Assembly (NCBI RefSeq): GCF_000003815.2
Contig: NC_049986.1
Span: 22,794,906-22,858,905 of the forward strand
Length of the DNA stretch: 64,000 nucleotides
Direction: 5' to 3'
Origin: Branchiostoma floridae
Lineage: Eukaryota > Chordata > Leptocardii > Amphioxiformes > Branchiostomatidae
Part shown: positions 1 to 12,100 of the stretch, piece after piece
How positions within the stretch are numbered: position 1 is the stretch's first letter
Layout of the letters: every line of letters starts with the position of its first letter
Notes under the pieces: generated by a model
What the model saw: the letters and a program-made list of their open reading frames with translations, nothing else
What the model was told of the DNA's origin: nothing
Database searches by the model: none
Translations under genes and position numbers: made by a program

Positions 1-703
1 GTGAGAGAGAGAGAGAGAGTGAGAGAGAGTGTATGATGAGTGAGGGAGAGAGAGTGAGTGTGTGTGAGAGAGAAAGAGAGAGAGAGTGAAAGTGGGAGAG
101 TGAGTGAACTGAGAAAGAGAGAGAGAGAGAAGTGAGAGTGTGAGAGAGAGTGAGAGTGTGTGAGATGAGAGTGAGGGAGAGATAGGGAGAGAGAGAAGGT
201 GAGAGTGGGAGAGCGAGGTGGGAGACAGTGACTGAGACCGAGTGGGAAAAAGAGTGAGAGAGAGAGTGTGAGAGAGAGTTAGAGTGAGAGTGAGAGTGTG
301 AGAGAGAGTGAGAGAGAGTGTGTGAGAGAGAGAGTGAGAGTGAGAAAGAGAGGATGAGAGTGGGAGAGTGAGTGAGAGAGCGAGAGGGTGAGAGAGAGTG
401 ATGAAGAGAGAGAGTGAGAGTGAGTGAGAGAGAGAGAGAGTGAGAGAGAGTGTGTGTGAGAGAGAGGGGAGAGTGAGTGAGTGAGAGAGAGAGAGACAGA
501 AATAGAGTGAGGGAGAGAGAGAGAGAGTGAGTGAGAGAGAGAGTGATTGAGAGAGTGTGTGTGTGTCTGAGAGAGAGTAAGAGAGAGTGAGAGAGGGAGT
601 GAGAGTGAGAGTGACTTTGGAGACTGAGATAGATTGTGAGAGAGAATGAGTGAGTGAGAGAGAGAGGGAGAGAGTGCGTGTGAGAGTGAATGGGAGAGTG
701 AGT

Positions 704-734
<31 letters not shown>

Positions 735-1100
735 GAGAGAGAGTGAGAGAGAGTGTGTGATAGAGAGAGTGAGAGAGAGTGAGGGAGAGAGAGAGTGAGG
801 GAGAGAGGGAGAGTGTGTGAGAGAGAGTGACAAATAGTGAGAGAGAGTGGGAGAGTGAGTGAGAGCGAAAGTGAGGGAGAGAGAGAGTGAGAGAGAGTGT
901 GTGAGAGAGAGTGAGGAAGAGAGAGTGAGAGAGAGTGTTTGAGAGAGAGTGAGAGCGAGAGTGAGTGGGATATTGAGTGAATGGGAGAGAGAGAGTGACA
1001 GAGAGAGTGAAGGAGAGAGAGAGTGAGAGTGTGAGAGAGAGTGAGGGAGAGAGAGTGTGAGAGAGCGTGAGAGAGAGAGAGAGAGAGAATGAGAGAGAGA
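1..1100. repeat. GA-rich low-complexity tract
   Basis: Almost pure purine sequence on the plus strand, built from GAGAGA and GTGAGA words with no constant period. It lies immediately downstream (in minus-strand sense) of the splice donor of the transposase-like exon ending at 1116, so it belongs to an intron of that gene if the gene continues off the left edge. Long open frames through it (Ser/Leu/His-only protein) are by-products of the composition. Confidence 0.95.
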
Positions 1101-1115
1101 TTCATACATGCCTAC

Positions 1116-2394
1116 CTCGCGAAATATCTTCATGTGAACCAGCATATCTAGGAACGCAAGCATAAACTTGTTCTTGTTTTCCCTGAAAAACAGAGATAGA
1201 ATGATACTTCATTGCTGAGCGTCGAGTACCCTAATCAAGAGATGCTACGAGGATGTTTTATCATTTTTTCAGTTACTGCCGAAATATCATCGAACATTCA
1301 TTAAAAGGTTTCAGAGAGATTTATTCTCTCTTTGGCCGCAAAGCAGTCTTTCAGCGGTCTCGATTCAGAGGGAGAGAGGAAAGTTAAATCTGTATCAAAA
1401 GTTAAAAAGTCATCTGCTCACACCAAAGTTTAAAAGTCACTGCTTTCCAACCCCTTACAAATGTGAAGTATATATTTCTTATCAAAATCACTGTTGGTTG
1501 GTGTGAAAATTCAAATGCACGGTACCTGTAGCAGTTATCCGCTTGGATATAGAGGATAGGAGGCAAAGGTTTTCTCTGAGGAATCAAACAGAAATGTAAG
1601 AGATTAAAGTTGTACATTTTTTTAATTTCGATGGTTTGGCAATAACCTCTTGTACATACCGGGTTAATTCATTGCAATTATACAGGCAAAAGCAGTTCAC
1701 TGAAAAAAAAAATGAAAAAAAATCACCAGTTTTCCCAGAAGCTTTAACAGCAGATTCAGCGTCAGGTTCGAGTCATGGGGGTACTCGAAGAAATCCACAT
1801 ACGTGGTTCGTAGTCCGTGACCGTGGCTTATGACTCCAGAGACATGGACCTTCATCTGGTCGGCGGTAGTTAGGTCCTAGGACAAGGAATGTGGCGGTGA
1901 AACAACAAGCTACTATCAATTATGTTTCCCCCCTTCTGTTTCCTTTTCCAAAAAAATTCTTTTCTTATACTAGAATAGTTCAGAGAACCTTAAAATTATA
2001 CATGGCATTGTAATCCATAACACCTGCATAAGGAGTTATCAATTAACGACGTAAATAAAAACGTTTAACATCAGTTAATACAATATTTTCTTCGTACCTT
2101 TGACTTGTCTCCAACGAAATGCGGCAAGTACGTCTTGGCCTGATCCATTCCTGTATGTGTACACAATCAGTGGCTTAAGCTTATTGGTCTCTGTGTCTGA
2201 TGCAACGAAAAATAAGATGATATTTTAGCTATATGCTAAGTATGTGTATTTTTACATAATATGGGATGGTGCCAGACTTGTGTTTATTATAGTTCAAAAG
2301 GAGACTTTCCTCACCATCGACTATAAGGCTGAGGTACTTTTCAGGCTCTTTCCTTGCCGCTTCCCGTCTCTGATAGTAGGCCAGTCGCTCAGCC
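1116..2394 (-). CDS. Catalytic-core exons of the transposase-like gene
   Basis: Five small exons: 2394-2315 (80 bp), 2150-2098 (53 bp), 1876-1727 (150 bp), 1575-1526 (50 bp), 1182-1116 (67 bp). Their ends are set by acceptors TTTCAG, ACACATACAG, TGTCCTAG, TTCCTCAG, TTTTCAG and donors GTGAGG, GTACGA, GTGATT, GTACCG, GTAGGC. Joining them gives one uninterrupted frame with LIVDGMDQ, then SHGHGLRTTYVDFFEYP, then ADNCYRENKNKF. The split of the ENKN motif across two exons (AG|G codon for Arg) confirms the junction. Sequence between the exons holds nothing else recognisable. Confidence 0.8.
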
Positions 2395-4783
2395 CTGAAA
2401 ATTAAATATTAAAGCGATAAGCAAACGTGATACCCGAAACCAAGACAACGAAGCACATTGATAAAATCGTTATCTCTGCCAACAAATATCACGCGACTCA
2501 AAGTAAGACATAAAGGACCTTTTAGTAAGGTCACCACGTAACACAATCACGAAGGTCATTTCAAGTGTGACCCGAAAGGCACTCAAATGTTACGGGTGAC
2601 ATACACAGCATCTCTTCTCCCTAAGTCATAAACATTATGATTCAGACCAGCTCAATTACTCATGTAATTGTAACGTGCGGTGTGGCTCCCCAAACACGGG
2701 ACTTACATTTAACGTCCTATCCGACGCTAGGTACTCATTTTAACCGGAGTGAAGTGAGGAAAGTTTGTTAAGTGCCTTTTCGGAAGACACAATATCGGTG
2801 ACAACGGCCGGACATGGGACCAAGCCAAACACAATGCCAATACGCCACTCGATCTCACAAAATCTCTATATTACCTGCAAAACGAGCAATGGCAATGACT
2901 AATGATAGTGCAAGACATTACATTTGCCTGGCATCGTGCTCCTGTCTCTTCAACTTGATCTCCCTCCTCTTGACAGGGTCCCTTGTTTTAGCCAGGTTCC
3001 GTCCCAGGCGCACACAGATGGTACACTTTGTGAAGAGACTACACTGTTAAGAAAAGAAAATTACCATTTAGTATTGTAGGCAAGTTGAAACTATGAAATC
3101 AAATCAAACGTCGCTTCAATACTGACTGAAAAAGATTTTCAAATCAAAATCTGCCTGTATCGAAATCGTACCGTTTTTATTGAAACGTGGGGGTAGAAGT
3201 ACTTCCACATATTCCGGAAAGACTCCTCACAACAGAACTTCTGTGAGCGCTCCTCGCATTCTTCTGCGTATTTGTTGTAGATGTCAACTTTTCGGGTGTT
3301 GTACGGAAGCCATATTTCATTCTTGTGTGGCATTTTGTCCCCATGACTTGCTACATAATACCCAAACCAGACGGAGGCGCTTACGCATTGAATGGATAAA
3401 GACCTTCCCCGCCTTAGTCCGTCCCACTCCAGCCCCAGCTTGAAATCCTTTAACTCCCGGTAGTATGCGTTTTTATTAATACCATAAACTCGACACCACG
3501 CTTCCCTGCACAATACAATGCCGTCAACCTTGAATTCGAAATACACTTTTTCCCTTCNNNNNNNNNNNNNNNNNNNNNNNNNNNNNNNNNNNNNNNNNNN
3601 NNNNNNNNNNNNNNNNNNNNNNNNNNNNNNNNNNNNNNNNNNNNNNNNNNNNNNNNNGTATAGCACGTAGTAGTAGTTTGCTCCTGCTCTTTACCTCCGA
3701 ATCTTTGCAACGTCTCGAAGTTTTAGGCCGAACTTGAGGCTCTGCGAAATATGAGCTGTCCAAATTTTCGGAATCGGTTGACTCCATGTCTGACGATGCA
3801 AAATCTTCGTTGGCTTCACTGTCACTGTGGGTTGACTGGCTACTAATGGACATGTCGTCGGCATCTAGATCTTGTGCCTGTTTTCGGGGGGACAGTATAA
3901 CGGGGGAGTATGGTGTATCAGGCTCGTTGAAATCAAACACATCGTTCAATGGGTTGCTTGTGTATGACTGAACTGGAGAGATTGAAGGCGAACGCGGTAA
4001 CGGCTGCAATGGGGACGATCCAGTAGTTGCAGGCGAGAGGGGCGACGGCCGCAGTGGAGACAGTACAGATGCTTCAGGCGAACGGGGCAACGGCTGCAAT
4101 GGGGATGATTCACTATATGCAGGCAAACAGGGAGACGACAACAATGGGGACGATCCAGTACTTGCAGGCGAACGGAGCAACGGCCGAAGTGGGGACGATT
4201 CAGCTGCTTCAGGCGAACGGAGCAACGGCCGAAGTGGGGACGATTCAGCTGCTTCTGGCGAACGGAGCAACGGCCGAAGTGGGGACGATTCAGCTGCTTC
4301 TGGCGAACGGAGCAACGGCCGAAGTGGGGACGATTCAGCTGCTTCTGGCGAACGGAGCAACGGCCGAAGTGGGGACGATTCAGCTGCTTCTGGCGAACGG
4401 AGCAACGGCCGAAGTGGGGACGATTCAGCTGCTTCAGGCGAACGGGGCGATGACCTCAGAGGGGACAATCCAGTGATTACAGGCGAACGGGACAGTGGCC
4501 GTAGTGGGAACGATTTGAAGTGTTCAGATGAAGTGTGGGAGACTTGTCCATCATGGTTTTGTGCATGCTTCTGATTCCCGCAGGACCTCAACCATGTTGA
4601 CACGTTGTACGGAATGGAACGGTTGGAGCGGACAGCATCTTTGACGTGGCCCGTTGGTAGATCACAGTTCGCCTTCTTGCTTGACGTGAAAGCGAGGCAG
4701 TTGCAAGCGCCCCCGCAGCCACATGTTTCCTTCTCGGCATGAAGCAGTGAATCATCCGTTACAGATTTGGAAGGGACATCATT
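1116..4783 (-). CDS. Transposase-like (DDE-type) multi-exon gene, 3' end outside the window
   Basis: Rebuilt exons, 5' to 3': 4783-3172 (interrupted by the N gap), 3043-2928, 2394-2315, 2150-2098, 1876-1727, 1575-1526, 1182-1116, all joined in frame. Visible blocks in order: Cys-rich CGCGGACNC, a Ser/Pro 15-residue repeat, CREAWCRVYGI, CSLFTKCTICVRL with a basic helix, YYQRREAARKEPEKYLSL, IVDGMDQAKTYLPHF, VSGVISHG and EYPHDSNLTLN, LYIQADNCYRENKNKF and FLDMLVHMKIF. From memory these match a widespread invertebrate family of DDE-transposase-like proteins (possibly Pfam DUF7869) whose acidic residues sit in VDG, DN and a later HTHED block; the last would lie left of position 1. All introns are GT-AG except the one after 2928 (GC-AG). 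The 5' end is uncertain: TTTCAG just before 4783 looks like an acceptor, so an upstream exon is probably missing. A GAG^GTAAAG donor just before the gap could end an exon there. It may be a domesticated or a mobile transposase; I see no terminal inverted repeats around it. Confidence 0.8.
3558..3657. other. Assembly gap (100 N)
   Basis: Exactly 100 N, the conventional size for a gap of unknown length. It interrupts the transposase-like gene between the Ser/Pro-rich half and the CREAWCRVYG block, so the frame across it cannot be checked. Confidence 0.99.
3986..4525 (-). repeat. 45-bp coding minisatellite in the transposase-like gene
   Basis: Twelve 45-bp units, each starting at an A/TGGCG-type word (3986, 4031, 4076, 4121, 4166 and so on). 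The six units at 4166-4435 are nearly identical; the outer ones diverge. On the coding strand each unit is 15 codons, consensus SPLRPLLRSPEAAES, a Ser/Pro-rich linker with repeated SP dipeptides. The unit is a multiple of three and stop-free in several frames, so copy number can change without a frameshift. Confidence 0.95.
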
Positions 4784-4825
4784 CTGAAAGTCGAAGTCAC
4801 AAAGTATTAGATCTAGCATTGACCT

Positions 4826-5490
4826 ATATCTTACATCATGCAGCTGGCATATAACGCTGAAAACTTCGGAACCAACGATCAGTTATGCCTTACACATACA
4901 AACTCTTTGCAACTAACTAATAATGTCAAGACTACTTAAAAGGCGAACATAAAACACGTTTAAAAATAAATAATACAACAGGGGAAAACAACTGGGGTCA
5001 ATAGGGGGCGTAATCTCTTCCAACTTTATCAAATAACGGTGCAAATTGATGCGCAGACTATAGAATCATGTCAGTGTAACTTGTTTAATTTACAGACGCA
5101 TGCACACACACACGCAGACAGACAGACAGACACACACACACAGACAGACACACACATACATACACACACACACACAGAGACACACACACACACATACAAA
5201 TACTAGCCTCTACCAGACTGACCACGATGGCTAATAGGAAGAATTATTTGTCAGAGAGGTTTGAAACAAAGGGAGTTTATCAAATGTCTCTAGCGTCTTA
5301 GTGTGGACTGACTCCTCGGGCCTTATTGCCGATTGTTTGCTGAATTTTAAGATCCGTGGGCCCGTACTGAGTAGGAAGGTCTGGTGGAGGTTACAAAAAA
5401 AAATTACGAATACACTCGCGTGCTTGGGCGTGCGCGCGCACGCACAAACATACTCACGCGGCGCACACACATACACACAAACACATACAT

Positions 5491-5522
<32 letters not shown>

Positions 5523-5926
5523 TTAAGTTCAGCTTCGATGTTCTAAAACCAGACACGGAATATGTTTCGAAACTTAACAAAGTTGTGATCATTGGTGATG
5601 AAGAAGGAAATGTCTGACCCCGAGTACCAGGCCGGATCGTAAAATTAGCAATCGTGGGTATAATTTGTATATATTCGTTGATAGATTAACATTTCAATTT
5701 TTCGTTTCCGCACACATCCCGACCGAGCTCCGGGTTAGAACTGTGTAGCCTTGCCCGGACAACGGGGTTTGTGTTACACCGATTGGCGCTGTTTGTGTCT
5801 GCACATAACGCAGTGGTCTACCTAATGGCTCTGCCATGTGTTGGGCTGGCCATGTGGCAGGCTTCCTGTGGTGAGAGAGGTTTGTTTGTTTGAACCTTTA
5901 TTTATTCATGAGAAGCTGGAAGCGGC
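4826..5926. other. Region without a gene, with two CA-type microsatellites
   Basis: No supported exon. Mixed CA/CAGA dinucleotide arrays sit at 5102-5198 and 5441-5522; open frames made of Thr/His or Cys/Val across the second array are compositional. The missing 5' exon of the transposase-like gene could lie here, but no candidate stands out. Confidence 0.6.
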
Positions 5927-6408
5927 TAGCCTGGGTACTATCCGATTTCTACCGGGGCTCCTTACACTCGCTACCCGGGGCTCCTTAGGCCCAATCTATA
6001 CACAGTTTTTACCGATATCGGTGGATGTGTCTGGAGCGATCTGGAACGTTGGCCGCAGGACACCCGTGGCGCTTGCAGTCATAAACAGCTATATAGCCTA
6101 ATGAGCCCGCGTTGTATGCTAATGAGCCTTCCCGAAGTCGGGACACATCTACACGCGCGCGGAAGCTGTCGGGGACCCCTGCTAAGCTATCGGGGACCCC
6201 TGCTAAGCTATCGTACGAATGGTCCGGACCTTCCGGGAGAAATTTTCCCGATATCTTTATGGCGATATTGCAGTTCCATCTAGACGCTGAAAAAAAAGCT
6301 GTCGGCAAGAGGTTGTTGGCTCGCCGATATCGGGAAAAACCGTGTCTAGATCGTGCCTTACACTCGCTACCAAGGAGCCCCGGTAGAAATCGGATTGTAC
6401 CCAGGCTA
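5927..6408. mobile_element. MITE with TAGCCTGGGTAC terminal inverted repeats
   Basis: The left end TAGCCTGGGTAC is mirrored by GTACCCAGGCTA at 6397-6408. The arms stay complementary inward, through GGGGCTCCTTA against AAGGAGCCCC and TTTTTACCGATATCGG against CCGATATCGGGAAAAA. The middle holds a direct repeat of GGGGACCCCTGCTAAGCTATC near 6172-6211. No coding capacity, so a non-autonomous element. A related right-end fragment is at 13787-13821. Confidence 0.85.
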
Positions 6409-7238
6409 GAAATCGGCCTGCAGTGGCCCGGTTCACACGAGGAATATTTCTGGTCGTACGACAATGACATATGCCAAAGTCGTCCGTCAGCTTTCTGTTC
6501 ACACGCCAAAATGTAAAAAGATTCGCCGAAGATCATATGCAGCAAACACACGCGTAAAACACTGTAATAAAGATGGATTACACCTGCTTGGAGAGTACGT
6601 CTTTCTGGTATCGGACCGGAGTTTCTTTTACCATTTCGGAGGTTGGCAGGCAGCCTCAGGCCGAAGGGCTACAGTTCCGCTAGTAAACGTAGAACGCGAA
6701 ACTTAATCAATATGGCGGAAAGCCGTTTACTGCCTCTTTCCAACAAACCTATTGGTATCGTCTGTTGCCTCTTTATTTTGGGTAGAATATGTAGTAACAT
6801 TTTAATTTTGGACCCGAAAACTATAATTTCTTGACACTTTTTTGTTCGAAGCTGCTTGGAAAAAACGAATTTTCCCAGGATAAAGGCCTACGTGGTAGAG
6901 AAGCTAAATTCATGTTTTTGTAAAATGAAAATAAAAAATTCCATGTGATAACTTTTTTGTAATCTCCGATGACGTAATTTTATCGAAATCGCATGAAAAA
7001 CGCTGCTATTTGGGTCATCGGGCGAAAAAAACGCATCACCGTTGCAGCGGACTAATAAAAAAATGGTTTCGCTGGCCGACCAACTAGTCCTCGCACAAAA
7101 ATAATACAACCCACGGGCTTTTCAGGAAATACGACAAGTCTATGCTCAGCTATAACGGTCACCAAGCAATAGGGAGCAAAAGTTAGGGAGACAACAGAGC
7201 ACTTCTGGCCTATTACACCACCCTTCCGCCAACTCAGG
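6409..7238. other. Region without a gene
   Basis: No supported exon or RNA. A short CTGCTTGGAGAGTA word at about 6586 matches the end of the TACTCTCC element family, so a degraded copy may sit here. Confidence 0.5.
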
Positions 7239-8454
7239 TCAGATTTGAACTCCGACCCGGAACCTTTTAAGAGGAACATGTTTTCTCAATATGTATTTGT
7301 ATTAATTAAAAAGTTCATATCTACCATATACCCAAATTTGGTTTGTCTGCGATGGTTACTTTTCCCACAGGAGCGGTTTAAAGTCATGTCAAAAACGCTG
7401 TATTTTGAGGCTGTCAAGCCTAGATGCATATTGGAACTACGTCATAATGGAGAAACATTAAAAACATGCTTTTTTCTGACATCGCTTTTCTGACAACGGA
7501 TAAAATGGGGTGCAAAGTCTGCGCATGAATTTGTCCGGGAAGGTATGTGCGCTCTCCGTCCTTTCGGTGCTGCACATCGGCAGAAAACCGTCTTTAAAAG
7601 TTGGCATCGCTGACGTCACGGAGTGACGTGACGTCAGAGGTTGCTCAAGGAAAACAGCAGGGTTTGCGTTTTAAGTTCGTCGCTTGTAAGTAAAATGAAG
7701 AATGTGCCAGATTTTGACGTGGCGCTGTAGACCAGATCTCACGCTTTCAGAATCAAACGCGTCCGACACCAAACTCTTAACTACTTCGCCGTGAACGGCC
7801 CCTTAAGAAGCACAATGCGCCCCAAATGTGTGCAAGAATGCATTCTTACACAGTGCAATGCACAAACTGGATCTTATTGTCGGCGCTAGAAGCGGACAGT
7901 TTGAATAAGCGCGGCACAGATGTGTAGTGCTTTAAGTAGGCTATTACTACATACCACTGAAAGAAAAAAATATCGCCGCGTTAAGGAGCTATGAACCGAA
8001 AGTCAGTAAACCCAGTTTATCCTTGAGTTAAACCCCAAGATTCCAGCTTTAATGCCCATTTAAGTCATATTAATGCACGGTATCGCGAAGATATGCGCTA
8101 GGTGAACGACAGATGTCGGCTCTAATCAAGTGACATAGAGAATGAAATGATTTTGGAAAATTTGTAACTAGAAAAATGCAAAACGGTGTTTGTTTTTACT
8201 TATCGCGACATCTGATGAAAACGTCGAAATTACGTCATCTAGACGTCATATAAGGTACAAGCGCCGCCCTACTAAGCGGGACATTTTTCTCTCAATATGT
8301 ATTTGTATTAATTAAAAGTTCATATCTACCATATATCCACATTTGGTTTGTCTGCGATGGTTACTTTTCCTACAGGAGCGGTTTAAACTCATGTCAAAAA
8401 CACTATTTTGAGGCTGTCGAGCCTAGTCAGATTTGAACTCCGACCCGGAACCTT
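7239..8454. repeat. Direct-repeat pair flanking 0.9 kb, mirrored order (X-Y ... Y-X)
   Basis: Block Y (7281-7423) recurs in the same orientation at 8286-8426 with about 90% identity by eye. A 28-bp block X is identical at 7239-7266 and 8427-8454, before the first Y and directly after the second. The interior has no coding capacity. The layout resembles the ends of a degenerate element with long direct repeats or a rearranged tandem duplication; no tRNA primer-binding site or polypurine tract was recognised, so I do not call it an LTR element. Confidence 0.8.
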
Positions 8455-8568
8455 CTACATATTTCACCCAGCACGCGTCGTTCTACTTTCAGTGCAATTA
8501 TCTCATTTCCAACAACTAATCCCCACACGGCAGGTGGTGGAGTGGTATGTTGGCGGGTGGTGTCAAGG

Positions 8569-8731
8569 TACTCTCCAAGCAGAGGTTGAGTCGCGGAGAA
8601 AAACGCGAACATTAAACCACCGCGAAAGTTTCTGCATTTACGGTAGTGATGGTTGGGAGTTCTACTGGCTGCGTCTGTAAATTTTCCGACTACTACTATA
8701 TGCCCGAGACTCAACCTATGCTTGGAGAGTA
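8569..8731. mobile_element. TACTCTCC-type MITE, copy 1
   Basis: The ends TACTCTCCAAGCAGAGGTTG and CAACCTATGCTTGGAGAGTA are inverted repeats, with TA at each end suggesting a TA target site as in Tc1/mariner-like elements. Its middle contains CCACCGCGAAAGTTTCTGCATTTACGG, the end of the separate TACTGTAAATGC element family (full copy at 48749-48951), so one element has probably inserted into another. Confidence 0.85.
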
Positions 8732-9109
8732 GTGTTTTTTGTTTGTTGACTCCTTCAGTTGTGTCAATGGTCTCTAATGAAGTCTATGAATACTCCTTGG
8801 TTACAGGGACAGACAAGTCGCCAGACGGTTTACACAATCGGTAAAGTTCGGGTGACGACATGAAACGTTACTCGTCACTTTGAACAGCTTCAATTTTTCA
8901 AAGCAGACACGAGTATCGTACTTGTCCGAATAAACATATTTATGGTGAACTGTGGAGAAGAACATGTCTGACACGGAGCAAACCGGGGCCGGCCGGGAAG
9001 CCTGGCATCCAGACGTACATGTATTATAGCTCTTCATGTATTATAGCTCTATCAGTGAAAAGCATTTATGCTGGGAGTCTCTTTTCGGCTCCTTTCGTCT
9101 CGGGAGACA
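8732..9109. other. Region without a gene
   Basis: Nothing recognised between the MITE and the large inverted-repeat element that begins at 9110. Confidence 0.5.
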
Positions 9110-12100
9110 ACTAGAAAGGCCGACATTTGCTTGAGAGCAAATACAGCATATTTCAGCCATCTCCCCTCCTCATGTAACAATAGACTGTTCCAAAATCACT
9201 CATGCGCAAAAATGGAACACTTCTGCTTAAAATGACTTCTAACTACTAATCACACTTATGAGCAAAAATGAATCTTACAAAAACCCCTTCAAGAATGGAC
9301 TCAAAAAAATAGACGACTCCAAAAACACTTCCGCTAAGAAATGGAATTTGGAATCATCAGCCGTCCAAAACCATATTTGCAAAAAATCCCCCCTCTGTGC
9401 AAGAATCGACTCTTCCTGTTATACCCCTATGTAAAGTGGAGCGATCCAAAAATATATCAGCTAAAATAGTCAGCGAAGTCCACAAAATGAATTTTAAAAA
9501 AATACCCCCTTCGTCGAAGAATGGAATCTCCCAGCTCACCCTGTTTGAAATTGCACAATAGACAAGTCCAGAAATACTCACAGTACATGGCCTTTGTATA
9601 AGAAGCAACCCAGTCCAAAACTGAATTTTTAAAAAAGTCCCCCGTGCATGAATGGGCTCTTCCAGATAAAACAAGGCTTGCTGATTGGCTGCCGAATCCT
9701 CCTCATGTACAGTCTTCAGGTGGGGGTAAACTTCCATTTAACAAATGGAATTCGGAATCATCACCCATGTCCAAAACTGATTTTTTTTAAATCCCCCCCC
9801 CCCTATGTGCAAAAATGGACTGTCCCAGTAGTAGTCTTATGTCAAGTGGATCAGTGCGAAAACACTTCCGCTAAAAAAAACATTGGCATTATCACCAAAG
9901 TCTAAAAGTAAATTTTAAAATACACCCCCTGTCCAACAATGGACTCTTCCAGCAAAATAAGCTCGCTCATTGGCTGGCCATTAATTGGATTTTCCTTGTC
10001 CACCAACCACCTGGATGTCTATGGACTAGGTAGGTAGGTAGATAATTGGATGTACCTGGCACACCTGAGGCCCTGACACACCAGAATGACCTAGAGGTCA
10101 TTGACCTCGGCACTCCAACCTTACCTATCCTAAACTCTCCCACAAAAACCTCCTTACGGAGCCATTTTGAGGTGATTTATACTACATATTATACATGGAT
10201 CCTTTGAATAAGTATCTAGGGCACCTCTGTGCCAAATTTCAGGTCATTTGGATGTAATACCATGGTACAGGGGGCCAAAATATACAGTCTTGGTCCAAAA
10301 GTTGCAATAAAACCTCAATAAAATCCTTTAAGGAGCAGATATGAAAAAAATTAAAAAAACACATTTGGGTATTGGCCCACTCTACCCTTGTGCCAAATTT
10401 CAAGTCATTTGGTTCAGAAACGGCGGAGATGAATCGCTTTGAAAATTTGACAGGAGAAAGAAAGAAAGAAAGAAACATTACGAATACAATATATTTCACC
10501 ATACCTATGGTATGGCTGAAATATAATTACTACTGATACGTCTGGATACCAGGCTATGCCGTAGGGGGTGGGTCGGGTCGGTAACTGGAGACATACTACT
10601 GTTTTTGGTGGACTTTGGGTTAGGTTTCTAGCAATGAAATCCTTGCAAACGCTACGCTACGCTACTTCAGATATTGCTATCGAGGCTATGTTTGACTTTG
10701 AGTGCCAAAGTACTTCGGTTTTCTAGATAGAAATTGATACAAACACTTACATGCCGGGTCGACGGTGTCACGTCATCGGTCCTTTTTCTTTTCCGTGTTC
10801 CTCCCAGCAGCGGGATAGTAATCTCAACTGACCCACCGTTTGCAATCTGGCAGAAATGCCGAACCTGTAATCAAAGTACGAAAATCTTACTACCAGTTCA
10901 ACATTCTAAAGGGTAAAGTTGAACGGTAAACAAAGTTGCTTACGGAAGTATGCGGGCAAAAACACTTTGTAACAAAATTGCACTGTTTTTATTATACAGC
11001 TGTTTCAAGACACATATTCTGTCTCGAGTGTAATTGAGATCTCCAAAACATACGTATAGCGCCTTCGGAACATAGGGATTGAACCCAAAATGCAGAGCGC
11101 TTCCTCAAGCCTGGACCTGCTTGTGTCCTATAGATCACGTTGATTTGATTCAGTCATCTATGGGCACTGGAATACTGACGCGAACGTGCGAAAAAAAGGT
11201 GCCCCCCCCCCCCCCCAACAGTTGCCTCATTATTCAATCTGCGGGATTTCTACAAAAGACTGAACCAAATCAGGGCTTAGAGGACTATATAGCTCAGGAA
11301 GGCACGGCAGTAATTTGAAATGTCTACTGGAAAGAGAAGCTGCCAGAAAACAGGCCCGGGCCTACACTTGCCAGTTCCACGACTCAAGCATCAAAATGCA
11401 CAGATACACACACATGTGCACATAAGTTTTTCTTCCAGGGGCCCTAGAGCTGAACTGACCCGTGTAGGCCCTGGAACCTGGGAACCAGTATAGTTATATT
11501 TCAGCCATACCATAGGTATGGTGAAATATATTGTATTCGTAATGTTTCTTTCTTTCTTTCTTTCTCCTGTCAAATCTTCAAATCGAATCAACTCCGCCGT
11601 TTTTAAACCGATTGACTTGAAATTTGGCACAAAGGTAGAGTAAGCCAATACCCTCAGGTGTTTTTTTCTTTTTTTTCATATCTGCCTTTAAAATGATTTT
11701 ATTGAGTTTTTTGTCAATTTTTATGTATATTTTGGGCTCCTGTACCCTGGTATTACAGCCGAATGACATGAAATTTGGTACAGAGTTGCCCTGATCATAT
11801 GCCCACCCAGATTTAATAACAGTTTTTGCATACGATACAACAAAATGCTTAATTTTGCGATTTTTGGCCATTTTTTGACAAAAAAAGCACATTTTTGCCT
11901 CCTGTACCCTCGTTTTACAACCGAATGACCTGAAATTTGGTATAAAAGTGCCCTTCAATTATGTGCGCATGAATTCAATAACAGTTTTCCATACAGTACA
12001 ACGTAATGCTAAATATTGCGATTTTATGGCCGTTTTGGACAAAAATTGGACATTTTTGGCTCCTGTTCCCTCGTTTTACAACCAAATGACCCGAAATTCG

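Noticed and set aside
279-1163. Long minus-strand open frame of Ser, Leu and His
   Set aside because: Produced by the GA-rich tract; only its first codons overlap the real exon 1116-1182.
4027-4476. Plus-strand repetitive open frame opposite the Ser/Pro repeat
   Set aside because: Mirror of the coding minisatellite of the minus-strand gene.
5231-5592. Cys/Val or Thr/His-rich open frames
   Set aside because: Translation of CA microsatellites.
7281-8426. LTR retrotransposon
   Set aside because: Direct repeats exist, but no TG...CA ends, primer-binding site, polypurine tract or coding interior were found.
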